From assembly GCA_965276955.1 (NCBI GenBank), contig CBDIBP010000026.1, positions 1-64,000 of the forward strand: 64,000 bases of DNA. The letters run 5' to 3'. The stretch is from JABDEZ01 sp965276955. Its GTDB lineage: Bacteria > Bacteroidota > Bacteroidia > Chitinophagales > Chitinophagaceae. Below, piece by piece: positions 7,747 through 16,724 of the stretch. Below the pieces are notes generated by a model that had not been told where the DNA came from, did no database searches, and saw nothing but the letters and a program-made list of their open reading frames with translations. The position numbers and the translations under genes were made by a program. The first letter of the stretch is position 1. Each line of letters opens with the position of its first letter.

Positions 7747-9516
7747 TTACACAGCTTCCCTTTCTTTCTCAACCGCAGTATATAGCTTGTAGTAAGCGCC
7801 TTTGTCTTCCAGCAGCGTCTTGTGATTGCCGCGCTCTATTATCTGGCCTTTATCCATCACTATTATCTGGTCGGCCTTGCGTATGGTACTCAGCCTGTGT
7901 GCTATTACTATCGATGTACGTCCTTTTATCAGGGTATCAATAGCATGTTGTATCAGTTGCTCGCTTTCACTATCTACAGATGATGTGGCTTCGTCCAATA
8001 TCAGTATACCCGGGTTGTAAAGTAATGCCCTGGCAAAAGATAATAATTGCCTTTGGCCCTGAGAAAGGGTATTGCCCCGCTCCATGATATCAAATTGGTA
8101 ACCATCGGGCAGTGACATAATGAAGTCATGTATGCCCAGCATCTTGGCCACGTCTACCAAGCGTGCCAGCGGTATGTCCGTATTGCGCAGGGTGATGTTC
8201 TCATAAATAGTGCCTGAGAACAGGAACACATCTTGCAGCACTATACCTATGTGCTCCCGCAAAGCATCAATAGCATAGTCCTGTATGTCACGGCCATCTA
8301 TAGTTATGGTACCGCTTTCTATTTCGTATAGCCGGTTCAGTATACTGATGATCGATGTTTTGCCGGCGCCTGTGTGCCCCACCACAGCCATGGTTTGCCC
8401 CGCATGTAGGTGGAAGGAAATACCTTTTAAAACCGGTACTCCCGGGTTGTAACTGAAATGTACATGCTCAAAAGCTACATCGCCTTGTATGGTTGCAGGG
8501 GCGTAGGTGCCGTTATGTTGCATATGCTCCTCACTATCCAGCACGGTAAATATACGCTCTGCCGACACCACACCCATTTGCAGTACGTTAAATTTATCAG
8601 CCATCATCCGCAATGGGCGAAACAATAAATTGATATAAATAACGAACGAAATGATAATGCCGGGCGATGCATTATAATGTAGTATCTGCACTGCACCATA
8701 CCACACCAGCAATCCCAGAGACATGGCCAGTATTATCTCTACTATAGGGAAGAATACAGAATAAGCAAAATTGCTTTTTATGTTAGCAGCACGGTGTTCC
8801 CGGTTTATCACTTTAAATTTTTCCAGTTCCCGCTCTTCAGCGGCAAATGCCTGTACCAGGTACATACCGGTTATGTGCTCCTGCACAAAAGCATTAAGTT
8901 GTGCCACCGCATTGCGTACACGTTGAAATGACTTGTGTATGCTCTCCTTAAAAAAATAGGTAGCAACAATAAGCAAGGGGAAGGGTGTAAGGCATATCAG
9001 CGCCAGCTGCCAGTCGCTCACCAGCATCACCGTGATGATGGCTATAATGGTCAGCACATCGGCCATTATGGATATAATGCCTTCAGAAAATACATCGTTC
9101 AGCGATTCTATATCGTTTATGGTTCGTGTAGTAAGCGTGCCTATTGGGGTACGGTCAAAATAAGAGATATTCTGGTGCAGTATTTTATGGAACACCGCTT
9201 TGCGTATATCGTTCACCACTGTTTGCCCCAGCCAGTTGATGCGGTACTGGAACCAGAAGCGCAGTAATGTTTCCACAAGTAATATGCCCAGTTGCAAAAT
9301 GGAAATATTGATGAGTGCGTGCAGGAAATGGCCATTTACTACATATTCATCTACGCTCTTTTTTATCAGGTATGGTCGCAGTGGCGATACCACTGCCAGT
9401 ATAATAGCCAGCGATACAGTAAGTAACAGCGTACCCTTGTACGGCCCTGTGTAAAGGAACATGCGCCGCAGCAGGTGCAGCTTCACTTTTTTTACTTTTG
9501 GTTGTTCAGTTGCCAA
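7747..9516 (-). CDS. ABC exporter, fused membrane and ATPase domains (MsbA/multidrug type)
   Basis: 589 aa. Residues about 20-310 form the six-helix type I exporter domain, and about 340-575 the nucleotide-binding domain with Walker A (VVGHTGAGKTS near 382), Q-loop, signature LSQGQRQLLSFARAL, Walker B (ILILDEATSSVD) and H-loop (IAHRLST). It works as a homodimer or heterodimer; no second half-transporter is adjacent. Substrates could be lipid A precursors, peptides or drugs, and sequence alone does not decide. Starts at MATEQPKVKK. Confidence 0.92.
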   Translation of the reverse strand: MATEQPKVKKVKLHLLRRMFLYTGPYKGTLLLTVSLAIILAVVSPLRPYLIKKSVDEYVVNGHFLHALINISILQLGILLVETLLRFWFQYRINWLGQTVVNDIRKAVFHKILHQNISYFDRTPIGTLTTRTINDIESLNDVFSEGIISIMADVLTIIAIITVMLVSDWQLALICLTPFPLLIVATYFFKESIHKSFQRVRNAVAQLNAFVQEHITGMYLVQAFAAEERELEKFKVINREHRAANIKSNFAYSVFFPIVEIILAMSLGLLVWYGAVQILHYNASPGIIISFVIYINLLFRPLRMMADKFNVLQMGVVSAERIFTVLDSEEHMQHNGTYAPATIQGDVAFEHVHFSYNPGVPVLKGISFHLHAGQTMAVVGHTGAGKTSIISILNRLYEIESGTITIDGRDIQDYAIDALREHIGIVLQDVFLFSGTIYENITLRNTDIPLARLVDVAKMLGIHDFIMSLPDGYQFDIMERGNTLSQGQRQLLSFARALLYNPGILILDEATSSVDSESEQLIQHAIDTLIKGRTSIVIAHRLSTIRKADQIIVMDKGQIIERGNHKTLLEDKGAYYKLYTAVEKEREAV

Positions 9517-9557
9517 GCGTTTATACTATTACTATTAGCTGCAATTTGTTATCCTAA

Positions 9558-10649
9558 CTAAGCTACTTCCTTGTCTTGAGACATCAGGTAGGCTTTTATG
9601 AATTCATCCAGTTCACCATCCATTACCGGTTGCACATTACCTACCTCGTAATCGGTACGGTGGTCCTTTATCATCTTGTATGGATGAAACACATAAGAGC
9701 GTATCTGCGAACCCCATTCTATTTTTTTCTTGGTGCTATTGGTGGCGTTCTTCAGTTCTTCTCTTCTTCTCAGTTCCTCTTCATACAAGCGACTTTTCAG
9801 CATGGTTAGCGCTTTATCTCTGTTCTCCCCTTGGGTACGTGCCTGTTGGCATTCCACTATTATACCAGAGGGTATGTGTTTTAGCCGCACTGCTGTTTCC
9901 ACCTTGTTCACGTTCTGTCCGCCCTTACCGCCAGATCGGTAAAATTCCCATTCCAGGTCGGCTGGGTTCACAGCTATATCTATGGTATCATCTATCAGCG
10001 GGTACACAAATACCGATGCAAAAGAAGTGTGCCTGCGTGCATTGGCATCAAATGGCGATATGCGCACCAGGCGGTGCACACCACTCTCTGCTTTTAGCAG
10101 TCCGTAAGCAAATGCACCGTCAAATTCCAGTGTGGCCTGTTTTATACCAGCGCCATCGCCATACTGCACATCTATCTCACTCACTTTCCAGCCTTGTTTT
10201 TCGCCATACATGCGGTACATGCGCAGCAGCATTTCTGCCCAGTCCTGGCTTTCTGTGCCTCCCGCGCCAGAGTTGATGACCAGTACACCCGGCATCTCAT
10301 CTTCCGGCTCGTTCAGTGTTGATTTGAATTCCAGGTCGTCCAGTTCTTTTACTGCATGGTCATAGGCGTTCTTTACTTCTTGTTCTTCAGCTTCTCCTTC
10401 CTTCCAGAAGTCGAACAGTACAGCAAAATCCTCCACAGCGCCCTCCATATCATGGTAAAGCCCTGCCCAGTATTCATCTATCTTTATTTCTTTAAGTATG
10501 GCTGTAGCACGGGCATTATCATCCCAAAAGCCCGGCGATAGTGTAAGCTGTTTTTCCCTGTCTATTTTTGCCAGTCTGTCTTCTATTCGTAAATAGCGGT
10601 TCAGGTGTTGCACCCGCTCGCGCATCTCCTTCAGGTTTTCCTGGGTCAT
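9558..10649 (-). CDS. prfB: Peptide chain release factor 2
   Basis: 363 aa. Contains the stop-codon-recognition tripeptide SPF (SPFDANARRHTSF) typical of RF2 and the GGQ loop (RSGGKGGQNVNKVETAV near 244) that drives peptide release at UGA and UAA. The reading frame is continuous from MTQENLKEMRERVQHL; the usual in-frame UGA and +1 slip site after about codon 25 is replaced by sense codons (RYLRIEDRL), so the gene lacks the classic autoregulatory frameshift. A TAACTTTG -7 box lies only 9 nt before the ATG. Confidence 0.95.
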   Translation of the reverse strand: MTQENLKEMRERVQHLNRYLRIEDRLAKIDREKQLTLSPGFWDDNARATAILKEIKIDEYWAGLYHDMEGAVEDFAVLFDFWKEGEAEEQEVKNAYDHAVKELDDLEFKSTLNEPEDEMPGVLVINSGAGGTESQDWAEMLLRMYRMYGEKQGWKVSEIDVQYGDGAGIKQATLEFDGAFAYGLLKAESGVHRLVRISPFDANARRHTSFASVFVYPLIDDTIDIAVNPADLEWEFYRSGGKGGQNVNKVETAVRLKHIPSGIIVECQQARTQGENRDKALTMLKSRLYEEELRRREELKNATNSTKKKIEWGSQIRSYVFHPYKMIKDHRTDYEVGNVQPVMDGELDEFIKAYLMSQDKEVA

Positions 10650-10657
10650 AATTGCTG

Positions 10658-10665
10658 CAAAGTTA
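10658..10665 (-). promoter_or_regulatory. -7 promoter box of prfB
   Basis: TAACTTTG on the minus strand, 8 nt before the prfB ATG, implying an almost leaderless message. Confidence 0.6.
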
Positions 10666-10792
10666 CGGTAATTGCTATAAAGGTTGTTGAAGATATGCGT
10701 AATGAGATATATGCATATACCTTCTTACTTGCTGATATGAATATTGAATGATATAGGTATTTATCAAGAAAACATGCTACAGAAGAACACTG

Positions 10793-11290
10793 CTACGCTA
10801 CACGCTTGTCCACCTTAAAGGTGAATTTGCGCTGGGAGATGTAACTGAATACCGCCAGTATGATACTGGTAGCAGCATTGGAAGGGGTGGGATTGAAACC
10901 GCATACTTCAACAAAAAACTTGATAAAGCAATAAGACAGTATCACACAGGTAGCTATCAAAATAATATACCTGAAAAATTGCACGTGTTTGTCCAGTTCC
11001 GACTCAGAGAATACTATATACCTCGAAAGGAAGAAGCCCATTGGGAAACTGAAAGCAAAACTGATAAGATAAGCGGCAATAGGAGCAGTTATTTTGTACC
11101 CGTTAAAAAGAGGAACATCGTGGGTGTGCAATACAAAATGATAGCTGGCCCAGTACAGGAAGATACCAAATACCTGGTTCGACCCGCCGCAAGCCAGGTA
11201 ACGAAATGTCCGTTCATCTATCCACCGGGTAAATGGCCGGTGAAAGAAATCGATGAACGCAATAATATTATGTCTTACTATTTGTAGCAT
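10793..11290 (-). CDS. GtrA-like membrane protein
   Basis: 165 aa with four predicted membrane helices. The GtrA/DPMS domain pattern is visible: FRYLACGGSNQVFGIFLYW at the start of helix 1 and SYISQRKFTFK at the C-terminus, a hallmark of the family. GtrA proteins help to flip bactoprenol-linked sugars across the inner membrane for O-antigen or glycan decoration. No glycosyltransferase is adjacent. Preceded by a TACTTTTG box at 11302. Confidence 0.88.
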   Translation of the reverse strand: MLQIVRHNIIAFIDFFHRPFTRWIDERTFRYLACGGSNQVFGIFLYWASYHFVLHTHDVPLFNGYKITAPIAAYLISFAFSFPMGFFLSRYIVFSESELDKHVQFFRYIILIATCVILSYCFIKFFVEVCGFNPTPSNAATSIILAVFSYISQRKFTFKVDKRVA

Positions 11291-11301
11291 TTTATCGTGT
11301 G

Positions 11302-11309
11302 CAAAAGTA
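11302..11309 (-). promoter_or_regulatory. -7 promoter box of the GtrA-like gene
   Basis: TACTTTTG on the minus strand, 11 nt before the ATG. Confidence 0.55.
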
Positions 11310-11367
11310 ATTTTTTTTTCGTACTAAATCATATGGTTGTTTAATATTATTACTAAGGAATTGATAT

Positions 11368-12396
11368 TTAACGCATGTTATTTTTCAGATAGATCAGTAC
11401 GGGGAAATGGTCGCTATAGCCATGCATCCAGTAAGTACCGGCAAACGACCGCTTGGGTACTTTTTCATAGATGTTCCGGTGGTCAGTAATAAGTTCAGGG
11501 GTAAATACCTCTATCTTGTCCAGTTGTAAACCCCTCCTGCCATGCAGAAACCCTCCCGATATCATTATCTGGTCAAAAAGATACCATTGGTGCTGGTACA
11601 TCAGTGTTCCAGCTCCTTTAGTATATACTTCAGCCCAGGGGTCATATATATCTGTAGCGCTGGTAGCAGCGCTGTCATATTTTGCTGTCAGCACGTGGTC
11701 TATGCTGCTGTCAGCGGGGTTCTCATTCAGGTCGCCCATTACTATTACCTTACTATTCTGTTTTAGCAGCATGGTCACCGCCTGCTTGCATACCAGTGCC
11801 GCCGCAGCTCTTTTAGGTTCTGTCTCGTCGTTCCCGCCTATGCGCGATGGCCAGTGGTTCACCAGCAAATGCACACTATCACCATTTAGTACCCCATACA
11901 CATGCAGTACATCTCGCGTAGTATGGCTACTCCCTGTATCTCCCACGTGCACGGCCAGGGGCGCGCTGCTGATGAGTGTAAAAAGTGCTGGGTTATACAG
12001 TAGCGCTACATTTATACCTCTTCTGTCTGGTCCGTTATACCACACGTATTTATAGTGTCTGCGGGCTATTGCCGGCTGCGCTATCAGGGCTTGTAGCACC
12101 ATATCATTCTCCACTTCTGCAAGGCCCAGTACCGCCGGCCCTTGTGGCGCCTCATCTGTCACCATTTTTTGTATCACCGCTGCTATGTTGTGCAGCTTCT
12201 CATTATATATGGCACCAGTGTAGTGGTATCTGCCTTCTGGGGTAAACTCTTCATCCAGCTTGTGCGGGTCATGTATAGTATCAAAAAAATTCTCGCAGTT
12301 GTAAAAAGCTACAATGGTTTGCCCGCTATGTTCCCTGCAAGCGGCCATAGTTAGCAACACCAAAACACAAATGAAAAAGCCCTTTCTAAACACCAC
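11368..12396 (-). CDS. Secreted endonuclease/exonuclease/phosphatase family lipoprotein
   Basis: 342 aa. Signal peptide with lipobox (VLLTMAACRE, Cys20). The EEP fold is recognised by VAFYNCENFFDT at the start, GLAEVEND (catalytic Glu), NVALLYNP, VNHWPSRIGG, VMGDLNENP (Asp/Asn) and the final YSDHFPVLI (His). Such proteins act as nucleases or phosphodiesterases outside the cytoplasm; in Bacteroidota they may serve phosphate or nucleic acid scavenging. Divergent from the DinB-family gene at 12472. Confidence 0.9.
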   Translation of the reverse strand: MVFRKGFFICVLVLLTMAACREHSGQTIVAFYNCENFFDTIHDPHKLDEEFTPEGRYHYTGAIYNEKLHNIAAVIQKMVTDEAPQGPAVLGLAEVENDMVLQALIAQPAIARRHYKYVWYNGPDRRGINVALLYNPALFTLISSAPLAVHVGDTGSSHTTRDVLHVYGVLNGDSVHLLVNHWPSRIGGNDETEPKRAAAALVCKQAVTMLLKQNSKVIVMGDLNENPADSSIDHVLTAKYDSAATSATDIYDPWAEVYTKGAGTLMYQHQWYLFDQIMISGGFLHGRRGLQLDKIEVFTPELITDHRNIYEKVPKRSFAGTYWMHGYSDHFPVLIYLKNNMR

Positions 12397-12471
12397 ATTA
12401 ATTTTTTACCCGACTAAAGTAATTCGCTATAATTAGAATAAAAATGATTTATTTGCTCCAAAACTTATTTT

Positions 12472-12969
12472 ATGTCAATAAGCAAACCAATGATCGCAGA
12501 GCTGACCATGGAAGCAGCGAACACAAAGAAAATGCTGGAGCGTGTACCATTTGAACACAGTAACTGGAAACCGCACGAGAAGTCTAATACCATGGGCCGC
12601 CTGGCAACCCACGTTGCCGAGATACCGACTTGGATAACTATGACCATTACCACAGATGAGTTCGATCTGGCTAAAGCGGATCGTAAACCTGCACAGATAA
12701 ACAATGCAGAGGAATTGGTAGCACTGCACGAAAAGAATATCGCAGAAGCTGCAGCACATATGGAAACTGTTACAGATGAAGATATGCTGAAACCATGGAC
12801 GCTTCGTCATGGCGACCATGTGATATTCACTCTTCCCAAAGTTGCTGTGATACGCAACGTAGGCATGAATCACATCATTCACCACCGCGCCCAGCTATCT
12901 ACTTACCTGCGCCATCACGATGTACCTGTGCCTGGTATGTACGGTCCATCAGCAGATGAGATGAACTAA
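12472..12969 (+). CDS. DinB-like protein
   Basis: 165 aa, a four-helix bundle typical of the DinB/YfiT superfamily. Pattern residues include LATHVAEIPTWI (first metal-binding His) and NHIIHHRAQLSTYLR (two further His), which can bind a divalent metal. Roles range from thiol transferases to damage-inducible proteins of unknown activity. Since the organism has bacillithiol genes (bshB1 at 62.1 kb), a bacillithiol-S-transferase role is possible but not shown. Confidence 0.85.
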   Translation: MSISKPMIAELTMEAANTKKMLERVPFEHSNWKPHEKSNTMGRLATHVAEIPTWITMTITTDEFDLAKADRKPAQINNAEELVALHEKNIAEAAAHMETVTDEDMLKPWTLRHGDHVIFTLPKVAVIRNVGMNHIIHHRAQLSTYLRHHDVPVPGMYGPSADEMN

Positions 12970-12988
12970 TTCAAAAATAACATACAGT

Positions 12989-13009
12989 AGGGTGGGTTAG
13001 TCCCGCCCT
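12989..13009 (+). terminator. Terminator after the DinB-like gene
   Basis: AGGGTGGG-TTAGT-CCCGCCCT (8 bp with one G-U pair) followed by TTTCTTG, 20 nt past the stop. Confidence 0.6.
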
Positions 13010-13047
13010 TTCTTGTGTTAGAAAGTTATCTCCTCTGGGGAAAGCTC

Positions 13048-13055
13048 TATATTTG
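13048..13055 (+). promoter_or_regulatory. -7 promoter box of the gene at 13102
   Basis: TATATTTG, 46 nt before the chosen ATG. It lies downstream of an earlier in-frame start at 13015, which argues against that start. Confidence 0.55.
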
Positions 13056-13101
13056 TACGTCTACAGTATATCTAAATAGCGAACGATATCTAAATAAATA
13101 T

Positions 13102-13725
13102 ATGAAACCACTTCTGCTGCTCATTGCTATTACAACCTTTTACTCATCTTTTGCCCAAATACCTGCCAGTGGAGTGTACGGCAAGGAAGTGAGGGTCACT
13201 CTTTATAGAGATGAGGAAGCAAAAACTGTTTATGGCAGTTATGCTACCTGTCCGGCAGGTGCCCCTGCAACGCAAAAATGTTGCACATTCAATTTCAAAG
13301 GCACCTACAAGAATATAACCGATAAAAAGATGGACATCATCACCTCCTGGCCCACAGATACCGCAGGGGTGAAAGGAATGTTGCTGTGCACATCCGATAC
13401 TACATTCACCATAAAACTAAAAGGCCTGCCTGCATCGTCCAGCGATTGCGGCGATATGGAAAAGGCAGGTACTAAATTGGTTTTATTGGGTCGCTGGCCA
13501 TGGATAGGGCTCGCTATGGTACAGTACCCGCACAGTTATTTTTACGCAAAACCTGATGAAGAGACAAGGATGTATGCCTTTTTCCTTCCTTACGATGTCT
13601 TAGGCATTCTGGAGCGCAAGAACAATTGGGTAAAGGCCGCCTACATTGGCTACAAGAATAGAACGCCATTAGTGAACGTAGGTTGGATGCGGGAACAAGA
13701 TCTGTTTTTAGGTGCGTTCAAATAA
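13102..13725 (+). CDS. Exported protein of unknown function
   Basis: 207 aa from the ATG at 13102, chosen because it begins a clean signal peptide (MKPLLLLIAITTFYSSFAQ) and the promoter box lies just upstream. Mature part is beta-rich, with five Cys including a CC pair (QKCCTFNF), and ends in an SH3-like stretch (ILERKNNWVKAAYIGYKN) where many proteins bind wall or ligands. No family recognised. Confidence 0.75.
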   Translation: MKPLLLLIAITTFYSSFAQIPASGVYGKEVRVTLYRDEEAKTVYGSYATCPAGAPATQKCCTFNFKGTYKNITDKKMDIITSWPTDTAGVKGMLLCTSDTTFTIKLKGLPASSSDCGDMEKAGTKLVLLGRWPWIGLAMVQYPHSYFYAKPDEETRMYAFFLPYDVLGILERKNNWVKAAYIGYKNRTPLVNVGWMREQDLFLGAFK

Positions 13726-13767
13726 CAACGCTTTTTTAATACATAGCTATATTACATAACCGTTTAT

Positions 13768-13775
13768 TATTTTTG
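13768..13775 (+). promoter_or_regulatory. -7 promoter box of lptB
   Basis: TATTTTTG, 17 nt before the TTG start of lptB. Confidence 0.6.
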
Positions 13776-13792
13776 CACAAAAGGCAGCGACT

Positions 13793-14554
13793 TTGAATAT
13801 CTACACAAAGGGATTAGTGAAGCAGTATGGCAAGCGGGTAGTGGTAAATAATGTATCATTTACCGTTAGCCAGGGGGAGATAGTAGGGCTGCTGGGCCCC
13901 AATGGCGCAGGCAAGACCACCTCATTCTACATGGTGGTGGGCCTCATAAAGCCCGATAAAGGCGATGTGTTCCTGGGCGATGAGAACATTACCAAGCTCC
14001 CTATGTATAAGCGTGCCCAGATGGGCATAGGCTACCTGCCACAGGAGGCCTCTGTTTTCCGCAAACTGTCTGTAGAGGATAATATATCTGCAGTGCTGGA
14101 GATGACGAAGCTTACTAAAGGCGAACAGCTGGCCAAGATGGAATCTCTTTTAGAAGAGTTTCACCTTACCCATGTGCGCAAAAGCCCGGGCGATGTCCTT
14201 AGCGGTGGTGAGCGCCGTAGAACAGAGATAGCTCGTGCACTCGCCGTCGATCCCAAATTCATATTACTCGATGAGCCTTTTGCAGGTATTGATCCTATAG
14301 CCGTTGAGGATATACAAACTATAGTTGCCCGTCTCAAATACAAAAATATCGGCATACTCATTACCGACCACAACGTACAGGAGACACTCTCCATTACCGA
14401 TCGGGCCTACTTGCTATTCGAAGGTAAGATACTCAAATCAGGTGTAGCAGAAGAGTTGGCCGAGGACGAGCAGGTAAGAAGGGTGTACCTGGGCCAAAAC
14501 TTCGTCTTAAAGCGTAAAAATTACACGCCTTCGGAGCAAATGAATAAATTATAG
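13793..14554 (+). CDS. lptB: LPS export ABC transporter ATPase LptB
   Basis: 253 aa from a TTG start (MNIYTKGLVKQYGKR). Walker A GLLGPNGAGKTT at about 33-44, the LptB-type YLPQEASVFRKLSVEDN Q-loop, signature LSGGERRRTEIARAL, Walker B FILLDEPFAGID and H-loop LITDHNVQETL. LptB powers LptFG to move lipopolysaccharide from the inner to the outer membrane. LptFG, LptC and LptA are not in the window. A short leader separates it from a TATTTTTG box. The GH3-type gene follows 67 nt downstream. Confidence 0.93.
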   Translation: MNIYTKGLVKQYGKRVVVNNVSFTVSQGEIVGLLGPNGAGKTTSFYMVVGLIKPDKGDVFLGDENITKLPMYKRAQMGIGYLPQEASVFRKLSVEDNISAVLEMTKLTKGEQLAKMESLLEEFHLTHVRKSPGDVLSGGERRRTEIARALAVDPKFILLDEPFAGIDPIAVEDIQTIVARLKYKNIGILITDHNVQETLSITDRAYLLFEGKILKSGVAEELAEDEQVRRVYLGQNFVLKRKNYTPSEQMNKL

Positions 14555-14560
14555 TATTTT

Positions 14561-14581
14561 TAGTGCGTTATAAGCGCACTA
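14561..14581 (+). other. Small hairpin between lptB and the GH3 gene
   Basis: TAGTGCG-TTATAAG-CGCACTA, a 7-bp stem without a T run; possibly an mRNA processing or weak attenuation structure. Confidence 0.35.
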
Positions 14582-14621
14582 CACATTAATAGTTAGTATA
14601 ATAGTAACCGAGTAGAAAGAC

Positions 14622-16148
14622 ATGAGTATCATTAGCCCTGCATTTAAAGGTTTTATCAAATTACGCCAGAGCGCTATAGATAACTTTACGCTAAACCCTA
14701 TCGATACACAGCAGCAGGTTTTTAATCATTTAATAGGTTCGGCTCAGTTCACAGAATATGGTAAGAAGCACCATTTCGAGAAAATAAACAGCATAGCTGA
14801 GTTCAAGCAACGGGTACCTATCAACGATTATGATACCCTGAAGCCATACATACAACGCATAGTAGAAGGCAACCAGAATATATTATGGCCATCACCTATT
14901 ACTTGGTTTGCCAAGTCAAGCGGTACCACCAGTGACAAAAGCAAGTTCATTCCTGTAAGTAAGGAAAGTCTTGATGAGATGCACTATCGTGCCGGGCGCG
15001 ATGTGCTGGCGCTTTATCTCCGCCAGTTCCCGCAGTCGGGCATCACATCTGGCAAATGCCTCGTAATAGGCGGCAGCAACCAGATCAACCAATTGAATGC
15101 CGATTCTTATTTCGGCGATCTCAGTGCGGTCATGCTGCAAAACATGCCTCTTGCAGGCCAGCTCTTCCGCACACCAGAGCTTTCTATTGCCCTGATGAAC
15201 GAATGGGAAGAAAAGATAGAAGCAATAGCCCACACAACCATACACGAAAATGTTACCTACATAGCCGGTGTGCCCACGTGGACCATCGTGCTCATAAAAA
15301 GATTGTTCGAGCTTACAGGTACAAACAACTTGCTGGATATATGGCCAAACCTGAAACTGTACATACATGGTGGCGTAAGCTTTAAGCCATATCGCAAGCA
15401 GTTCGAGGAGTATATCAAGTCTCCCAACATGCATTATCTGGAAACCTACAATGCATCAGAAGGCTTTTTCGCTGCCCAGGACGATCTGGACAACGAAGGC
15501 ATGTTGCTGTTCGTAAACCACGGTACCTTCTACGAGTTCATGCCTATTGAAGAATACGGTAAAGAAGATCCGCAGACCCTGCAACTTAAAGATGTAGAGG
15601 TAGGTAAAAAATACGCGCTCATCATCAGCACCAACGGTGGCCTTTGGCGCTACCAGGTGGGTGATACCATACAATTCACCTCGCTCGATCCGTATCGCAT
15701 CAAAGTGGTAGGTCGCCTCAAGCATTTTATCAATGCATTTGGTGAGGAACTGATAGTCGACAATAGTGACCAGGCCATAGCTATAGCTTGTGAAGAGACC
15801 GGGGCTATGGTGAACGACTACACAGCTGCTCCAGTATACATGACCGGCCAGAGCAATGGTGCACACGAATGGATAATAGAATTTGAGAAATTGCCTTGCC
15901 CATTGCCTGTTTTTGTAACAGCTATGGATAAAGCCCTGCAAAAAATAAACTCAGATTACGAGGCTAAACGTTATAAAGACATTGCCTTGCGCATGCCCAT
16001 TGTTCATGTAATGCCTAAAGATGGCTTCAACCATTGGTTGAAAGACAAAGGTAAGCTGGGCGGCCAGAATAAGATCCCCCGCCTCAGTAACGAGCGCAAT
16101 TACTTGGAGGAAATGCTACCATACACACACACCAAGTTATCTGTGTAA
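14622..16148 (+). CDS. GH3 family acyl-adenylate-forming protein
   Basis: 508 aa, similar in length to the bacterial relatives of plant GH3 (auxin/jasmonate-amido synthetase) proteins. Visible motifs: WFAKSSGTTSDKSKFIPVS near 99-117 (the ATP-binding P-loop-like motif), YNASEGFFAAQ (adenylation motif), GLWRYQVGDTIQF (Asp that binds ribose) and VVGRLKHFINAFGEEL (hinge). Plant members join amino acids to carboxylic acid hormones; the substrate in Bacteroidota is unknown. The gene is often next to lptB in this phylum, as here. Confidence 0.9.
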   Translation: MSIISPAFKGFIKLRQSAIDNFTLNPIDTQQQVFNHLIGSAQFTEYGKKHHFEKINSIAEFKQRVPINDYDTLKPYIQRIVEGNQNILWPSPITWFAKSSGTTSDKSKFIPVSKESLDEMHYRAGRDVLALYLRQFPQSGITSGKCLVIGGSNQINQLNADSYFGDLSAVMLQNMPLAGQLFRTPELSIALMNEWEEKIEAIAHTTIHENVTYIAGVPTWTIVLIKRLFELTGTNNLLDIWPNLKLYIHGGVSFKPYRKQFEEYIKSPNMHYLETYNASEGFFAAQDDLDNEGMLLFVNHGTFYEFMPIEEYGKEDPQTLQLKDVEVGKKYALIISTNGGLWRYQVGDTIQFTSLDPYRIKVVGRLKHFINAFGEELIVDNSDQAIAIACEETGAMVNDYTAAPVYMTGQSNGAHEWIIEFEKLPCPLPVFVTAMDKALQKINSDYEAKRYKDIALRMPIVHVMPKDGFNHWLKDKGKLGGQNKIPRLSNERNYLEEMLPYTHTKLSV

Positions 16149-16168
16149 CAATGTTAGCATTGTTTTTT
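16147..16168 (+). terminator. Terminator overlapping the GH3 gene stop codon
   Basis: AACAATG-TTAG-CATTGTT followed by TTTT; the stem begins within the TAA stop. Confidence 0.7.
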
Positions 16169-16187
16169 CGTTATTCATTATCAGTAT

Positions 16188-16704
16188 ATGGTAAGGTGTT
16201 ATGTCGTTTTAGTGTTAAGCACGCTACTTGTTTCCTCCTGTAGCATACACGGCAATTTCGAAGGCTTATACAGTTATTATGAACGCACTAAGGATCTGTA
16301 ATTTAGAAAATGCAGGCACACCTAAGGTCTATATCACTAATGGTGTAGCGCTAAAGAAGTGCATAGGTAAAAGTGATGCTATAGTTTACATTTGGAAACC
16401 AGGATGTTCTGGTAGCCACTGCTATTCGCTGAACTTGCTACAGGATAAGTGCAATAAAATAGATAAACAATTATTCATTGTTGCTGAATGCTATGATACT
16501 GAATTGATGCAGTTAAGTTACAATATCAAGAGACCTATTTTGGGAATAGATACAAGATATTATAATAGCAACCTGACGTCTAAATACTTAGCGGGGTTTC
16601 TCAATGATATGACAGGCAATGGTCACATGGGAAGTAGGGTACTTTATTTTAAAAATGGTGTCTTTACCCAATCCAGCAATAGTATCAACTCACTTAAACT
16701 TTAG
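16188..16704 (+). pseudogene. Thioredoxin-like lipoprotein, frameshifted after the signal peptide
   Basis: From the ATG at 16188 the sequence reads MVRCYVVLVLSTLLVSSCS, a lipoprotein signal, and stops at 16299-16301. The next frame continues smoothly from 16300 (NLENAGTPKVYITNG) to the stop at 16704. Skipping one T at 16299 gives a single protein of about 171 aa. The second part has a thioredoxin-like pattern, AIVYIWKPGCSGSHC, with a CxxxxC spacing, and a cis-Pro candidate in IKRPILGID. Either a natural one-base break or a sequence error. The part from 16279 could be made alone but would lack export. Confidence 0.6.
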
Positions 16705-16724
16705 TCAACTATCTAACGCAAATT

